Assembly: GCA_030922375.1 (NCBI GenBank)
Contig: JAVEPB010000092.1
Coordinates: 1 to 64,000 of the forward strand
Length of the DNA stretch: 64,000 nt
Reading direction: 5' to 3'
Source of the DNA: a bacterium
GTDB lineage: Bacteria; UBA8248
The position numbers and the translations under genes were made by a program. The notes below the pieces were generated by a model, which ran no database searches, was not told the origin of the DNA, and saw only the letters and a list, made by a program, of their open reading frames with translations. Positions 44,645 through 53,341 of this stretch are shown piece by piece; position 1 is the stretch's first letter, and the number at the start of each line of letters is the position of its first letter.

Positions 44645-44995
44645 CCGTGTCGCCTCGCGGCGCGATTTGAGACAAGTCTTCGCATGCTCTCCGGCCTTTG
44701 CATGACTCCTGGTCTCCGCATGACCTCCGGCCTCCGCCGTCCGGGCCGGAGACGGGCTCCGCGCCGGGAAAAGAAATTTCGAGAAGATCAGAGCATACCA
44801 TGGCCCCCCGGCCCCGGCTTGTGCTGGGGGAAGACGTTTAGTTTTAATGGTTTACGGCGATCCGATTCGAAGGTTTCCGGCTGGAGGAATCCGGTATATA
44901 TATTCGGGTCCGCCAGAGGATAGGATTCGGGTTTCTAGGAAGATCGAAATTTTCGCCCCCCCCGGGGGCTTTCTTCGTGCCGGGATGATTCTCAC
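44645..44995. other. 351-nt intergenic region between CoA transferase and LOG genes
   Basis: Divergent promoter space. It contains a three-copy 18-nt repeat (44682-44735), a Cys-less GC-rich tract, an AT-rich patch (GGTATATATATTCGGG near 44891-44906) that could serve as a plus-strand -10 area, and a CCCCCCCGGGGG run near 44957. No ORF, tRNA or known RNA family was recognised. Confidence 0.45.
44682..44735. repeat. Three-copy 18-nt imperfect tandem repeat
   Basis: GCATG recurs at 44682, 44700 and 44718, each opening an 18-nt unit of the form GCATGACCTCCGGCCTCC with small variations. It lies just upstream of the CoA transferase start. No coding role is apparent. Confidence 0.75.
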
Positions 44996-45589
44996 ATGAC
45001 GGTGAAATTAAAAAGAATTTGCGTGTTCACCGGTTCCCGCGAGGGAAGCCGCGCCGTTTACCGCGAGGCGGCCAGGAATTTGGGCGAAACCCTCTCCGGC
45101 AGGGGCATCGGCGTCGTCTACGGCGGCGGGCATATCGGTTTGATGGGGGTTCTCGCCGACGCGGCCCTCGAGGGCGGGGGCGAGGTGATCGGCGTTATTC
45201 CGCAGGGTATCGTCGACCTCGAGGTGGCCCACGAGGGCGTGACCGAGCTTCGCATCGTCAAGACAATGCACGAGCGCAAGGCCCAGATGGCCGACCTTTC
45301 AGACGGTTTCATCGTCCTTCCGGGCGGCCTCGGAACGCTCGAGGAGATGATGGAGATAATCTCCTGGGTCTATCTCCGGTTCATCAGCAAACCGATCGGG
45401 TTGTTGAATGTGGAGGGCTACTTCGATCCGCTTTTGTCGTTTTTCCGCCACGCGGCCGGAGAAGGGTTCATGCCGGAGAGCTACGATAAGTTGTTCACGG
45501 TAGGCGAAAATTCCGATCTTCTTATTTCCGGGATGGAGGGCTACTCCCCGCCGGACGGCGCTCTCGTGCGCGGATTTGACACCATTTAG
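44996..45589 (+). CDS. LOG-family (lysine decarboxylase-like) nucleoside 5'-monophosphate phosphoribohydrolase
   Basis: 197 aa. Rossmann-like TIGR00730 protein. The active-site motifs MHERKAQMADLSDGFIVLPGGLGTLEEMMEIISW (PGGxGTxxE with the catalytic Glu) and GVVYGGGHIGLMGVLAD are complete. Family members hydrolyse cytokinin riboside or purine 5'-monophosphates to base plus ribose phosphate; in many bacteria the role is nucleotide housekeeping. Not a lysine decarboxylase despite the historical name. Start ATG at 44996. Confidence 0.93.
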   Translation: MTVKLKRICVFTGSREGSRAVYREAARNLGETLSGRGIGVVYGGGHIGLMGVLADAALEGGGEVIGVIPQGIVDLEVAHEGVTELRIVKTMHERKAQMADLSDGFIVLPGGLGTLEEMMEIISWVYLRFISKPIGLLNVEGYFDPLLSFFRHAAGEGFMPESYDKLFTVGENSDLLISGMEGYSPPDGALVRGFDTI

Positions 45590-45606
45590 GGGTATTGAGT
45601 GGGGAA

Positions 45607-46278
45607 CTACTCCCATTCAAGGGCTTTCAGATACCCCACCTCCGGGATGTCGGCCAGCGGAGCGAGCCCCATCGTTTTTTTATGCGCCTGGATGGTTTTC
45701 AGGTGCGCGTAACACTCCCAAAGCGTGTGCCGGAAGACGTATTCCAGGTCGTAGTGGAATAGGTCCGGGTCCGTTTCATCCCTCCAAAATCCCCCCGGAT
45801 GCGACTTCAGGGTGACCCTCTCCGTCCATTCCCTGGCCCCGTCGCCCGAGGCCCATCGCTGCTCTCCGGGTATCCGGCGCGTGAAGGTCTTCTCCCGAAG
45901 GCCGCCCAGCGTTTCCCCGCCGAGTATCTCAATGGCGAGGCCGACCGCGTCTTCAAGCGCGGCCAATAAATCGCCCATCTCATAAAACCGGCCGGGGTCA
46001 AGACACCGATCGCCGCCCCCCGTGTCGAGCAGCGATTTATCCCGCGGCAGGTTCTCCCCGAACAGCCCTTCGCCTACCAGGCCGACATACCAGCGGTAAT
46101 GCACCCAGGCGATATGGCTGACCTGCTGTCTGATCGACCATGCGCCCCAGCTTTTTCCGGGTTGTGTTCTGTCGAGTTGCCCGGCGTTGAGCCCGCTGAT
46201 CTCGCGTTCGTACATGGCCGGAATTCCGGGATATCCGGGAAACATCTCCCGCCCCGGCGTCGATAGGCTTTCGGTCAT
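45607..46278 (-). CDS. DinB-like four-helix metal-binding protein
   Basis: 223 aa. The pattern KSWGAWSIRQQVSHIAWVHYRWYVG (~42-66) and FHYDLEYVFRHTLWECYAHLKTIQAHK (~173-199) matches the DinB/DUF664-type four-helix bundle with three His metal ligands. Members include bacillithiol S-transferases and mycothiol-dependent maleylpyruvate isomerase-like enzymes, so a thiol-transfer or detoxification role is possible. Middle region with two long helices. It converges with the LOG gene. The function is not fixed by the sequence. Confidence 0.7.
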   Translation of the reverse strand: MTESLSTPGREMFPGYPGIPAMYEREISGLNAGQLDRTQPGKSWGAWSIRQQVSHIAWVHYRWYVGLVGEGLFGENLPRDKSLLDTGGGDRCLDPGRFYEMGDLLAALEDAVGLAIEILGGETLGGLREKTFTRRIPGEQRWASGDGAREWTERVTLKSHPGGFWRDETDPDLFHYDLEYVFRHTLWECYAHLKTIQAHKKTMGLAPLADIPEVGYLKALEWE

Positions 46279-46407
46279 ATCGGATTCTCATTCATATCAA
46301 ACCCCGATTTTGAGATGCGGAAGGGAATTTTCCTTTCCCGGCATTCTGTCCAATTTTCCCCCGCCGCGCTATGGCCGCTGGTCCCGGCGTGAGATAGTTC
46401 ATTTTCT

Positions 46408-47319
46408 TTGCACCCTTCTAATCGCGGCGGGCTTGTCTTGTTTGAGTTGTTTTCATCCATTCCTCCGGAATACCGCGCCCTGCTGGGGAGCTTTTTCTTC
46501 GCCTGCAATCAAATCCTCGTCCGCAGGTTGACGGACAGGGCCTCCCCTCTGACCGTGACGATCATGACCAATTTCTGGATGTCCGTCACCGCACTTTTCC
46601 TGATTCCGCTCTCGGACTCGTTCGAGGGAAATTTTCTCCGCGCGCTTCTTTTTTTCGCGGGTGTGGGTTTATTGGGTCAGGCGACGGCCCGGTATCTGGC
46701 CTATTCATCGAACAAGATGATCGGGGTGAGCCGGACAAACACCGTTGTCGCGGGCTCTCCCATCGGCGCCTCGCTGATGGGCGTCGTGATATTGGGCGAG
46801 CGGCCCGCGCCCGAGGTGGGGATCGGCATCATCCTGATCGTCGCCGGGTTGATTTTCATGACGAGCGAGCGGGGAGAGGGGAGGCAACCCCTCAAGAGCT
46901 ACACATTCGCGTTCGTGGCGATGCTCGCCTTCTCGGTAACGCCTTATCTCCGGAAGGGGGGGATGCTGGCGCTGAGCGCCCCCGCGTTTGGGGTCATTTT
47001 CTCCACCATCATCGCCAACTCGACCCTGTTGGTGACCTCGCGGGCGATGCCCGGAGCCCATAAATTTCGCCTCAACCGCTCCATGGCGCTGGCGAGTATC
47101 CCGGCGGGGGTTTTCGGAATGGCCGCGGCGATCAACTTCTGGACCGCCCTCAGGGACGGCCCGCTTACCGTAATCTCCCCGCTCATCCGGATGACGCCGA
47201 TTTTCGTGCTCCTCCTCTCGATGATTCTTCTCAGGGGCAAGGAGATCATCACGAAGCGGTTGGTTCTGGCGACCTTGATTGTCGTGGCGGGGGCGGCGCT
47301 GATTACGGCGAATCCGTGA
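46408..47319 (+). CDS. EamA/DMT-superfamily permease, about 10 TM (copy 2)
   Basis: About 303 aa with ten hydrophobic segments in two EamA repeats. MIGVSRTNTVVAGSPIGASLMGVVILGERPAPEVGIGIILIVAGL ends the first repeat, and PLTVISPLIRMTPIFVLLLSMILLRGKEIITKRL ends the second. The translation start is uncertain: the longest frame begins at a TTG (46408), another TTG at 46438 gives LFELFSSIPPEYRALLG, close to where related proteins begin. It is only distantly similar to the EamA protein at 42617. Exporter of unknown substrate. Confidence 0.85.
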   Translation: MHPSNRGGLVLFELFSSIPPEYRALLGSFFFACNQILVRRLTDRASPLTVTIMTNFWMSVTALFLIPLSDSFEGNFLRALLFFAGVGLLGQATARYLAYSSNKMIGVSRTNTVVAGSPIGASLMGVVILGERPAPEVGIGIILIVAGLIFMTSERGEGRQPLKSYTFAFVAMLAFSVTPYLRKGGMLALSAPAFGVIFSTIIANSTLLVTSRAMPGAHKFRLNRSMALASIPAGVFGMAAAINFWTALRDGPLTVISPLIRMTPIFVLLLSMILLRGKEIITKRLVLATLIVVAGAALITANP

Positions 47320-47447
47320 TTCCCGCTCGCGCGGATTGACCGTATCCCCCTTCGTTTGCGACACTTCCTCCATCCGAACCGTTTGATCCGAAGCTGCGGG
47401 GGATTTATCGGACATCCCCGGCGCATTCCGCATTTCGAGGAGAGAGG

Positions 47448-47930
47448 ATGAAAGCACTCAAGATCGTTCCCGAGCGGTGTACGGGCTGCATGAGGTGCGA
47501 GCTGGCCTGCTCTTATATGCAAATCGGCGCCTTTCAGCCCTCTAAGTCCGTAATCCGGGTTTCGGCGTTCGAGGGTCATACGAGCTATTCACCCTACACC
47601 TGCCCCCAGTGCGACGAGGGGTGGTGTTTGACGGCCTGTCCCGTCGAGGCCATTACGATTAATTCCGCGGGCGCGAAGGATGTGATGGACACCGCGTGCG
47701 TGGGTTGTAAGCTGTGCACCATCGCGTGTCCGTACGGGACGATTTTCTACGATCCGGACCAGCACACGGCGTTCAAGTGCGATCTTTGCGGCGGGGCGCC
47801 CGCCTGCGTGGACGTGTGTCCGAGGGATGCCATCTTGTATGAGGAAGCCGAAACGGCGGATTGGGTTGGGCCGTTCGCGGCGGAGCGGGCTCACGGCCCC
47901 GGCGGGGCTCTTGCGGCGGGGGTGAAATAA
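47448..47930 (+). CDS. Multi-[4Fe-4S] ferredoxin-like subunit of an AOR complex
   Basis: 160 aa. Four cysteine clusters of the dicluster/polyferredoxin type: CTGCMRCELAC (~11-21), CPQCDEGWCLTACP (~52-65), CVGCKLCTIACP (~83-94) and CDLCGGAPACVDVCP (~109-123). This HycB/DmsB-like layout serves electron transfer between a molybdenum/tungsten enzyme and a partner. It is the first gene of a four-gene operon and its stop overlaps the FAD gene as TAATG. It corresponds in role to AorA of the Aromatoleum-type aldehyde oxidoreductase (family knowledge). Start ATG at 47448 in the context GAGGAGAGAGGATG. Confidence 0.93.
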   Translation: MKALKIVPERCTGCMRCELACSYMQIGAFQPSKSVIRVSAFEGHTSYSPYTCPQCDEGWCLTACPVEAITINSAGAKDVMDTACVGCKLCTIACPYGTIFYDPDQHTAFKCDLCGGAPACVDVCPRDAILYEEAETADWVGPFAAERAHGPGGALAAGVK

Positions 47931-49258
47931 TGGCCAAACGTCACGTGATCGTCGGCGGGGGGACCGCCGGCTGGAATGCGATTACCACGATTCGGGAAAT
48001 CGACAGGGGAGACTCGGAGATCGTTCTGGTATCCGCCGAAAATCCCTATTCGCGGATGGTTCTTCCCTACTACCTCTCGAAGGAGATCGGCGAGGCCCAC
48101 GTCTTCACGGCGAGCGAAACCCGCCTTGAAGCGCTCGGGGTGGAGACGCGGTTTGGCCGCCGGGCGGCCAGTCTGAATCCCAACGACAACAAGCTCATCC
48201 TCGATGACGATGAAGAGATCGCCTACGACGATCTTCTGATCGCCACCGGCTCTTCGGCGGTCCGGCCGCAGGTGCCCGGGGCCGACGGCGCGAATGTTCA
48301 CAGCTTCTGGACACTCGATCAGGCGCGGGAGGTGACCGCCAGCCTCAAGCCCGGCGTGCGCGTGGCGATGGTCGGCGCGGGCTTCATCTCCTTTACGATC
48401 TTGAATGCCCTGATCAAGCGGGGCGCCGAACTCACCGTCATCGAGATTGCGCCGAGGATACTTCCCCGGATGGTGGACGATACCGGGGCCGAAATCGTTC
48501 AGGGCTGGCTCGAGGAGCGGGGCGTGAAGATTCTGGCTGGGGCTGAGATCACCTCCATCGAGGACGCCTCCGGAGGAGGAAAAATCCTCAAGCTCAAGGC
48601 CGGCGCGGACATCGAGGCCGATCTCGTGATCATGGCGACGGGAATCAAAACGAACCTTGAATGGCTTGAGGGCTCGGGGGTCGAAATGAACGGCGGCGTT
48701 GTCATCAACGATCACCTTCGTTCGAGCGAATCCAATATATACGCCGCCGGCGACGTTGCGGAGGGGCCCGAACGGGTGGGGGACGGGAAGGCGGTCCACG
48801 CCATCGAGCCCACCGCCATGCAACACGGCAGGGTGGCCGGCGCGAACATGGCCGGGGTGGACACCGCCTATGAGGGCAGCCTGCTGGTGAACATCGTCGA
48901 TGTACTCGATCTTGAGATTGCCAGTTTCGGCAACTGGAACGACGAGGAGGCCGAAGTCATTCAGGACGTTAAAAAGGACCGCCCCGCCTACCGCAAACTT
49001 CTTTTTAAAGAGAGGAGGCTCGTCGGGGCCATTCTCCTCGGGCGGACCCGGGACATCTGGGCGACGAACGACGCGGGAATGCTCAAGGGACTCATTCAGA
49101 GCGGCTGCGATCTTTCCGAGTGGAAGGAGCACCTGCGTGGCAATCCTTTCGATATCAAGCGCGCAGATCTCGCCGTGGGCGCCGCCGGGGCTCTGCTGCC
49201 GGAAACGCTTCTGGGCCGGCCCTCGGTCCCCGAGCGGGATATCGCTGTCCAACAATAG
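47930..49258 (+). CDS. FAD-dependent NAD(P)H oxidoreductase of the AOR complex
   Basis: 442 aa. Class I pyridine nucleotide-disulfide fold. FAD motif HVIVGGGTAGWNAITTIRE at the N-terminus, ATG motif LLIATGSSAVRP (~103), NAD-binding GVRVAMVGAGFISFTILNAL (~142) and the second FAD motif NIYAAGDVAEGPE (~266). No redox-active CxxxxC disulfide is visible, so it resembles the NirB/rubredoxin-reductase branch. In this operon it would pass electrons between NAD(H) and the Fe-S subunit, as AorC does in known AorABC complexes (inference by context). The ATG is in a TAATG overlap with the Fe-S gene. Confidence 0.92.
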   Translation: MAKRHVIVGGGTAGWNAITTIREIDRGDSEIVLVSAENPYSRMVLPYYLSKEIGEAHVFTASETRLEALGVETRFGRRAASLNPNDNKLILDDDEEIAYDDLLIATGSSAVRPQVPGADGANVHSFWTLDQAREVTASLKPGVRVAMVGAGFISFTILNALIKRGAELTVIEIAPRILPRMVDDTGAEIVQGWLEERGVKILAGAEITSIEDASGGGKILKLKAGADIEADLVIMATGIKTNLEWLEGSGVEMNGGVVINDHLRSSESNIYAAGDVAEGPERVGDGKAVHAIEPTAMQHGRVAGANMAGVDTAYEGSLLVNIVDVLDLEIASFGNWNDEEAEVIQDVKKDRPAYRKLLFKERRLVGAILLGRTRDIWATNDAGMLKGLIQSGCDLSEWKEHLRGNPFDIKRADLAVGAAGALLPETLLGRPSVPERDIAVQQ

Positions 49259-49288
49259 AATCGGCCATAACATCGGGAGATACCGACA

Positions 49289-51175
49289 TTGAGCGACTCA
49301 CACGCATATGCAGGGCAAATCCTGAGGGCGGATCTTTCGGCCGGTAAAACATGGGCCGATCCGTTCACGCCTGAGGACCAGCGGAAATATATCGGCGGCG
49401 CGTGCCTGGGGGCGAAAATCCTCTGGGAGGAAGTGCCCCCCGAGGTGGAATGGGATCACCCGGACAACCGCCTCGTCCTGGCCACCGGGCCGCTTGCGGG
49501 CCTTCCCGTCTGGGGCACGGGCGGGCTCACCGTTGTCACGCGGGGTGCGTTGACGGGCGGGGCCACAAATACGAACGCCAACGGTTTTTTTGGCGCCAAC
49601 CTCAAGCACTGCGGCTATGACGCCATTGTCCTCCAGGGGCGCTCGGAGGGCTGGGTGTACGTTCATATCCAAGATGGCCGGGTGGAGCTCAAGGACGCCA
49701 CCCACCTCCTGGGGAAGGACACCTGGGAGACCCAGCAGGCCCTCGAAAAAGAAATCGGTCTCAGCGGACACCAGCTCAGCGTCTATTCAATCGGTCCGGC
49801 GGGCGAGAACCTGGTGCGCTTCGCCGCCATCCAGGGCGACTACGGCCATGTGGCGAGCAAGAATGGCTGCGGGGCGGTCATGGGGTCCAAGAAGGTCAAG
49901 GCCGTGGCCATCGAGCGGGGCGACAAGGCGCTCACGGTCGCCCACCTGAAGGCGCTCTACGCCGCGGCGGACGAGATCACCCACAGCCTCCGGACCGACC
50001 CGAGCACAAAGGGTCTTTATATGTTCGGAACGCTGGGCGGGGTCCGGAACCAGATAGCGGGGGGATCGCTTCCGATTCGCAATTACACGACGAACGTATG
50101 GCCCGAGGGAGTGGATACCAAGAAATGGGAGGGACGAAGCCTCCGCGAAGGGTTCGATCACCGCGGCCATCAGTGCAACTCCTGCGGGATGTACCACTGC
50201 CACATGCAGGTGATCGCCTCGGGGGCCCACAAGGGGGAGATCGTGGATGAGCCCGAGTACGAGGGCTGGGCCGGCGCGGGCTGGGTCACCGGCGCCACCG
50301 ATCCCCAGGAGGTTTCCTGGATGAACACCCAGATCGACCGGGCCTGCGTGGACGTGAACGAGTGGGGCTGGCTCTGCGGATGGGTGATGGAATGCCAGCA
50401 GAAAGGCTACATCAGCGATAGTGACCTCGGCTTCCGGCTTGAGTGGGGGGATATCGAAGGGTCGAACCGCCTGCTTCAGATGATCAGCCGCCGCGAGGGG
50501 ATGGGCGATCTGCTGGCCGAGGGGGTGAAGCGGGCCTCGGAAAAACTCGGCGGCGAGGCGGCTGACTGCGCCATTTACACGATGAAGGGCGATTCGCCGC
50601 GCGGGCACGACCACCGCGCCCGGTGGGAGGAGATGCTGGACACCTGCACCGGCGGCGGTGGGACGCTGGACACCGCTCCCCCCGTTTTCCCGACCGAGAT
50701 GGGCATGCCGGCCCGGGTGGAGCCCCAGGACCCGGAAGCCGTTCCCAAGATGGTGGGCACCATGCGGGGGAGGCGGCATTTCGAGGATTCGTTGGGCATT
50801 TGCGCTTTCACCTCCCGTACCCGGCTGGATATTCTCTGCCGCTCGGTCGAGGCCGCGACGGGCTGGGACATCCGGCGCGAGGAGGCGATGAATCTGGGCC
50901 GCCGCTCGGCGGCCTTGATGCGCGCCTTCAACCTGCGTTGCGGCATCGGGCCCGAGCTCGAGCGGCCCTCGAAGCGCTACGGCTCGACGCCCGTGGATGG
51001 CCCGGTGAAAGGAGTATCCATCATGGACCAATGGGAAAAAATGCTTGATATTTGGTATGAGACCGTCGGCTACGACCGGGCGACGGGCCGGCCTACCGCC
51101 GAGACGCTGACGGAGCTGGGTCTCGAAGAGTTGATCGAGCCTCTCTGGGGCGAGGGAGCGGCGGCCAGGACATAA
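49289..51175 (+). CDS. Aldehyde:ferredoxin oxidoreductase, tungsten/molybdenum catalytic subunit
   Basis: 628 aa, the normal AOR length. N-terminal AFOR_N domain (~1-210; YIGGACLGAKILW, GATNTNANGFFGANLKHCGYDAIVLQG contacting pterin) and C-terminal AFOR_C. The Fe-S ligands lie in CNSCGMYHC (~297-305) with the fourth Cys in SLGICAF (~505). Oxidises aldehydes to acids or reduces acids with low-potential electrons, using W- or Mo-bis-pterin. The start is a TTG at 49289, decided by GGGAG nine bases upstream. MoaD-like, FAD and ferredoxin genes flank it, giving a complete NAD-linked complex. Confidence 0.95.
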   Translation: MSDSHAYAGQILRADLSAGKTWADPFTPEDQRKYIGGACLGAKILWEEVPPEVEWDHPDNRLVLATGPLAGLPVWGTGGLTVVTRGALTGGATNTNANGFFGANLKHCGYDAIVLQGRSEGWVYVHIQDGRVELKDATHLLGKDTWETQQALEKEIGLSGHQLSVYSIGPAGENLVRFAAIQGDYGHVASKNGCGAVMGSKKVKAVAIERGDKALTVAHLKALYAAADEITHSLRTDPSTKGLYMFGTLGGVRNQIAGGSLPIRNYTTNVWPEGVDTKKWEGRSLREGFDHRGHQCNSCGMYHCHMQVIASGAHKGEIVDEPEYEGWAGAGWVTGATDPQEVSWMNTQIDRACVDVNEWGWLCGWVMECQQKGYISDSDLGFRLEWGDIEGSNRLLQMISRREGMGDLLAEGVKRASEKLGGEAADCAIYTMKGDSPRGHDHRARWEEMLDTCTGGGGTLDTAPPVFPTEMGMPARVEPQDPEAVPKMVGTMRGRRHFEDSLGICAFTSRTRLDILCRSVEAATGWDIRREEAMNLGRRSAALMRAFNLRCGIGPELERPSKRYGSTPVDGPVKGVSIMDQWEKMLDIWYETVGYDRATGRPTAETLTELGLEELIEPLWGEGAAART

Positions 51176-51215
51176 TGGGGGCGTCCGAAATTCATGCGCC
51201 TGCCGGGAGACAACC

Positions 51216-51530
51216 GTGAGCGCGGACAAGCCGAGCGTCAATATCGAATTCCTCGCCTGGGCGACGGTGTTCGTCGGCGGTGACGGGAGCGAGAGCCGGG
51301 AGTTCGTCGAAGATATTCGGCCCGGCGATACGTTACGGGCCGTCCTTAAGCGCCTCAGCCGCCGCTACCGCGATCTCGACAAAGCGCTCTGGGATCGGGG
51401 CTCGGACGCCCTCAGCGAGCACATCGAGATCGCCGTGAACGACGCCCTGCTGGGGATCAATCACACGCTCGAGAGCGGGGTGAAGGACGGGGACCGGATC
51501 ATTCTCATGGGACAATACATGGGAGGATGA
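51216..51530 (+). CDS. MoaD/ThiS-family sulfur carrier of the AOR operon
   Basis: 104 aa, slightly longer than MoaD (~80 aa). It has a ubiquitin-like beta-grasp: VNIEFLAWATVFVG, an internal insert, AVNDALLGINHTLESGVKDGDRIILMGQYMGG. The C-terminal Gly-Gly, needed for adenylation and thiocarboxylation, is intact. It probably supplies sulfur for the dithiolene of the metallopterin used by the adjacent AOR. The GTG start has GGAG six bases upstream. Last gene of the operon; a strong terminator follows 59 nt later. Confidence 0.9.
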   Translation: MSADKPSVNIEFLAWATVFVGGDGSESREFVEDIRPGDTLRAVLKRLSRRYRDLDKALWDRGSDALSEHIEIAVNDALLGINHTLESGVKDGDRIILMGQYMGG

Positions 51531-51589
51531 GGTTTCAGGCAAGCGAGTGGGGGCCAACCAAGCGGCCCCCGAGCGAACGGCTGATAAGC

Positions 51590-51619
51590 GCGCGTCCCCG
51601 AGGGACGCGCCTTTTTTTT
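51590..51619 (+). terminator. Rho-independent terminator of the AOR operon
   Basis: GCGCGTCCC (51590-51598), a three-base loop and GGGACGCGC (51602-51610) make a perfect nine-bp stem, followed by C and eight T residues. Oriented for plus-strand transcripts; it lies between the MoaD-like gene and the convergent otsA. Confidence 0.92.
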
Positions 51620-51628
51620 GAATCGCTC

Positions 51629-53026
51629 TCAGTCGAGCGAGGTTTCGCCCAGCTCTTTCAGGAAGGTCTTGAACCACCATTCGGCGCTGTGGCGGACAAC
51701 TTTTTCCAGTAGAATTTCGTGCCGCTCGACCCGCTCCTGGAGCGGCATCGAGAGGGCCCGAGCGATCCCGTCGGCGACATCTTCCGGCAGGTAGGGATTG
51801 ACAATCACCGCCTCGGTCAGGTCCTCGGCCGCGCCCGTGAATTTGCTCAGGACGAGGACGCCGGGGTCTTCCGGGTCTTGTGCCGCGATATATTCTTTCG
51901 CAACGAGGTTCATGCCGTCGCGGAGGGGGGTGACGAGGCAAGCGTGGGCCTCGCGGTAAAAGACGCTGAGCCGATCGTGGGGGTAGGAGCGGTAGAAATA
52001 CCGGATCGGAACCCAGTCGTGCTCGGCGAATTCACCGTTGATGCGGCCCACGATGCTTTCCACGGATTTTTTTTGATCGATATATTCGGGAACTTCGCTG
52101 CGCGAGGGGGCGCATATCTGAAACATGCATACCTTGCTCCGGTATTCAGGGTGGTGTTGGAGCAGCGCCTCGAACGAGAGAATCCGCTGCGGTATCCCCT
52201 TGGTGTAGTCGAGACGGTCCACCCCGAGGATGATCTGCGCGTCGCCCGCCTCTTCCTGAAGCCCGCGCCTGCGGCGGCCTGACTGGGTTTTCGCGGCCCC
52301 AGGTTCGAAGCGCTCTGGGTCCACGCCGATCGGGATCATGTGCACACGCTGCTTGCGCCCGCCGGCCCGGAGGTATTTTCCGTCCCATGAAGAGTCGATG
52401 AGGCGTTGGCTCGTATAGACGTAGTTGTCACGGTAGGTCCGGGTGTGGAGGCCGACGAGATCGTAATCCATCATGCCCTCCAGGACCTCTTCGGGCTCCG
52501 GAAGAATTTGCCAGGTTACGTACGAGGGAAACGGAATATGGAGGAAAAAGCCGATAGGCCCTTCGTGTCCCAGCCGTCTGAGCTCCCGGCCGAGGAGGAA
52601 AAGATGATAGTCGTTCACCCAGACTGAATCGTTTTTCTTTAGGTAAGGCATTAGCTCCTGGGCGAAACGTGCGTTGACCAGATTGTAGGCGAGATTTTCC
52701 TCCCGGTGCAGCTGCACCTCGCTATGAAAACTGTGAAGCAGGGGCCATAGCACCCGGTTGCAGAATCCGTTGTAGTAGGAATTGATCTCGCGCCTGGTGA
52801 GGTCGAACCCGACGATTTGAGTTTCTTCGAAACTCCACGATGCGTTTTTTTTCTTCTCTCCCTGTCTGGATTTTCCGCTCCACCCGAACCAGACCCCTCC
52901 CCCGCTGAGCTCGAGCGCCGAGATCAGGGCGGAAACCAGCCCGCCGACGCTTTCTTTTCGGGAGCGCGGGGAGTCCTTCTCAGGGAGGGGTGGCAGACGA
53001 TTGGAGACGACGACAAGTTTGCTCAT
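51629..53026 (-). CDS. otsA: Alpha,alpha-trehalose-phosphate synthase
   Basis: 465 aa. GT20 glycosyltransferase joining UDP-glucose and glucose-6-phosphate to trehalose-6-phosphate, for osmoprotection. Landmarks: VVVSNRLPP (N-terminus), [12 protein letters not shown] with [70 protein letters not shown] and the nucleotide-contact segment [16 protein letters not shown]. The ATG at 53026 has GAGGAA eight bases upstream; the longer frame to 53113 has no support. No otsB phosphatase gene is in the window. Confidence 0.97.
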   Translation of the reverse strand: MSKLVVVSNRLPPLPEKDSPRSRKESVGGLVSALISALELSGGGVWFGWSGKSRQGEKKKNASWSFEETQIVGFDLTRREINSYYNGFCNRVLWPLLHSFHSEVQLHREENLAYNLVNARFAQELMPYLKKNDSVWVNDYHLFLLGRELRRLGHEGPIGFFLHIPFPSYVTWQILPEPEEVLEGMMDYDLVGLHTRTYRDNYVYTSQRLIDSSWDGKYLRAGGRKQRVHMIPIGVDPERFEPGAAKTQSGRRRRGLQEEAGDAQIILGVDRLDYTKGIPQRILSFEALLQHHPEYRSKVCMFQICAPSRSEVPEYIDQKKSVESIVGRINGEFAEHDWVPIRYFYRSYPHDRLSVFYREAHACLVTPLRDGMNLVAKEYIAAQDPEDPGVLVLSKFTGAAEDLTEAVIVNPYLPEDVADGIARALSMPLQERVERHEILLEKVVRHSAEWWFKTFLKELGETSLD

Positions 53027-53115
53027 GGGCGGTGTTCCTCGCAGGTGCGTGCTGCCTGGAGGACTCCACGGTGGCTCAGCCCCAAAAGGCCGCCGCCGGG
53101 GTGCGGCAATCAACC

Positions 53116-53188
53116 GATTGAGACAATATCCTCAATCAGTCTCTTATTCTGACATGAACGAAGGGCCCCGCCAAGGGAGCGGATTGAG
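53116..53188. promoter_or_regulatory. Inverted/direct heptamer repeats between otsA and glyA
   Basis: GATTGAG (53116-53122) pairs with CTCAATC (53131-53137) across an eight-base spacer. A further GATTGAG occurs at 53182-53188. They lie in the divergent otsA-glyA intergenic space and could be an operator or small hairpin. No protein is known to bind them. Confidence 0.35.
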
Positions 53189-53341
53189 GTAAGGACCGAT
53201 TCGGTTTGCGCGGCCAGATCCCTCCGGAGAGAATTGACGCCGGATGGGCACTTTGTTAGCGTCCGCCTTTCCAGGGGTAATTCCTCTCGTCAATGTTTTT
53301 CGTCCCGAATGGCCGCCCCACAGAAATCCGGAGGTTTTTTC

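Noticed and set aside
44645-44995. Possible tRNA or small RNA in the CoA transferase-LOG gap
   Set aside because: No cloverleaf arms or CCA end were found, and the GC-rich repeats do not fold into a known RNA.
47891-49273. 460-codon minus-strand open frame opposite the FAD oxidoreductase
   Set aside because: It mirrors a gene with clear FAD and NAD motifs; the antisense translation has no fold signatures.
49787-51241. 484-codon minus-strand open frame opposite the AOR gene
   Set aside because: A shadow of a well-supported AOR catalytic subunit.
53114-53341. Glycine, ZTP or THF riboswitch upstream of glyA
   Set aside because: The conserved cores of these riboswitches are not visible; only short heptamer repeats and a ribosome-binding site were found.
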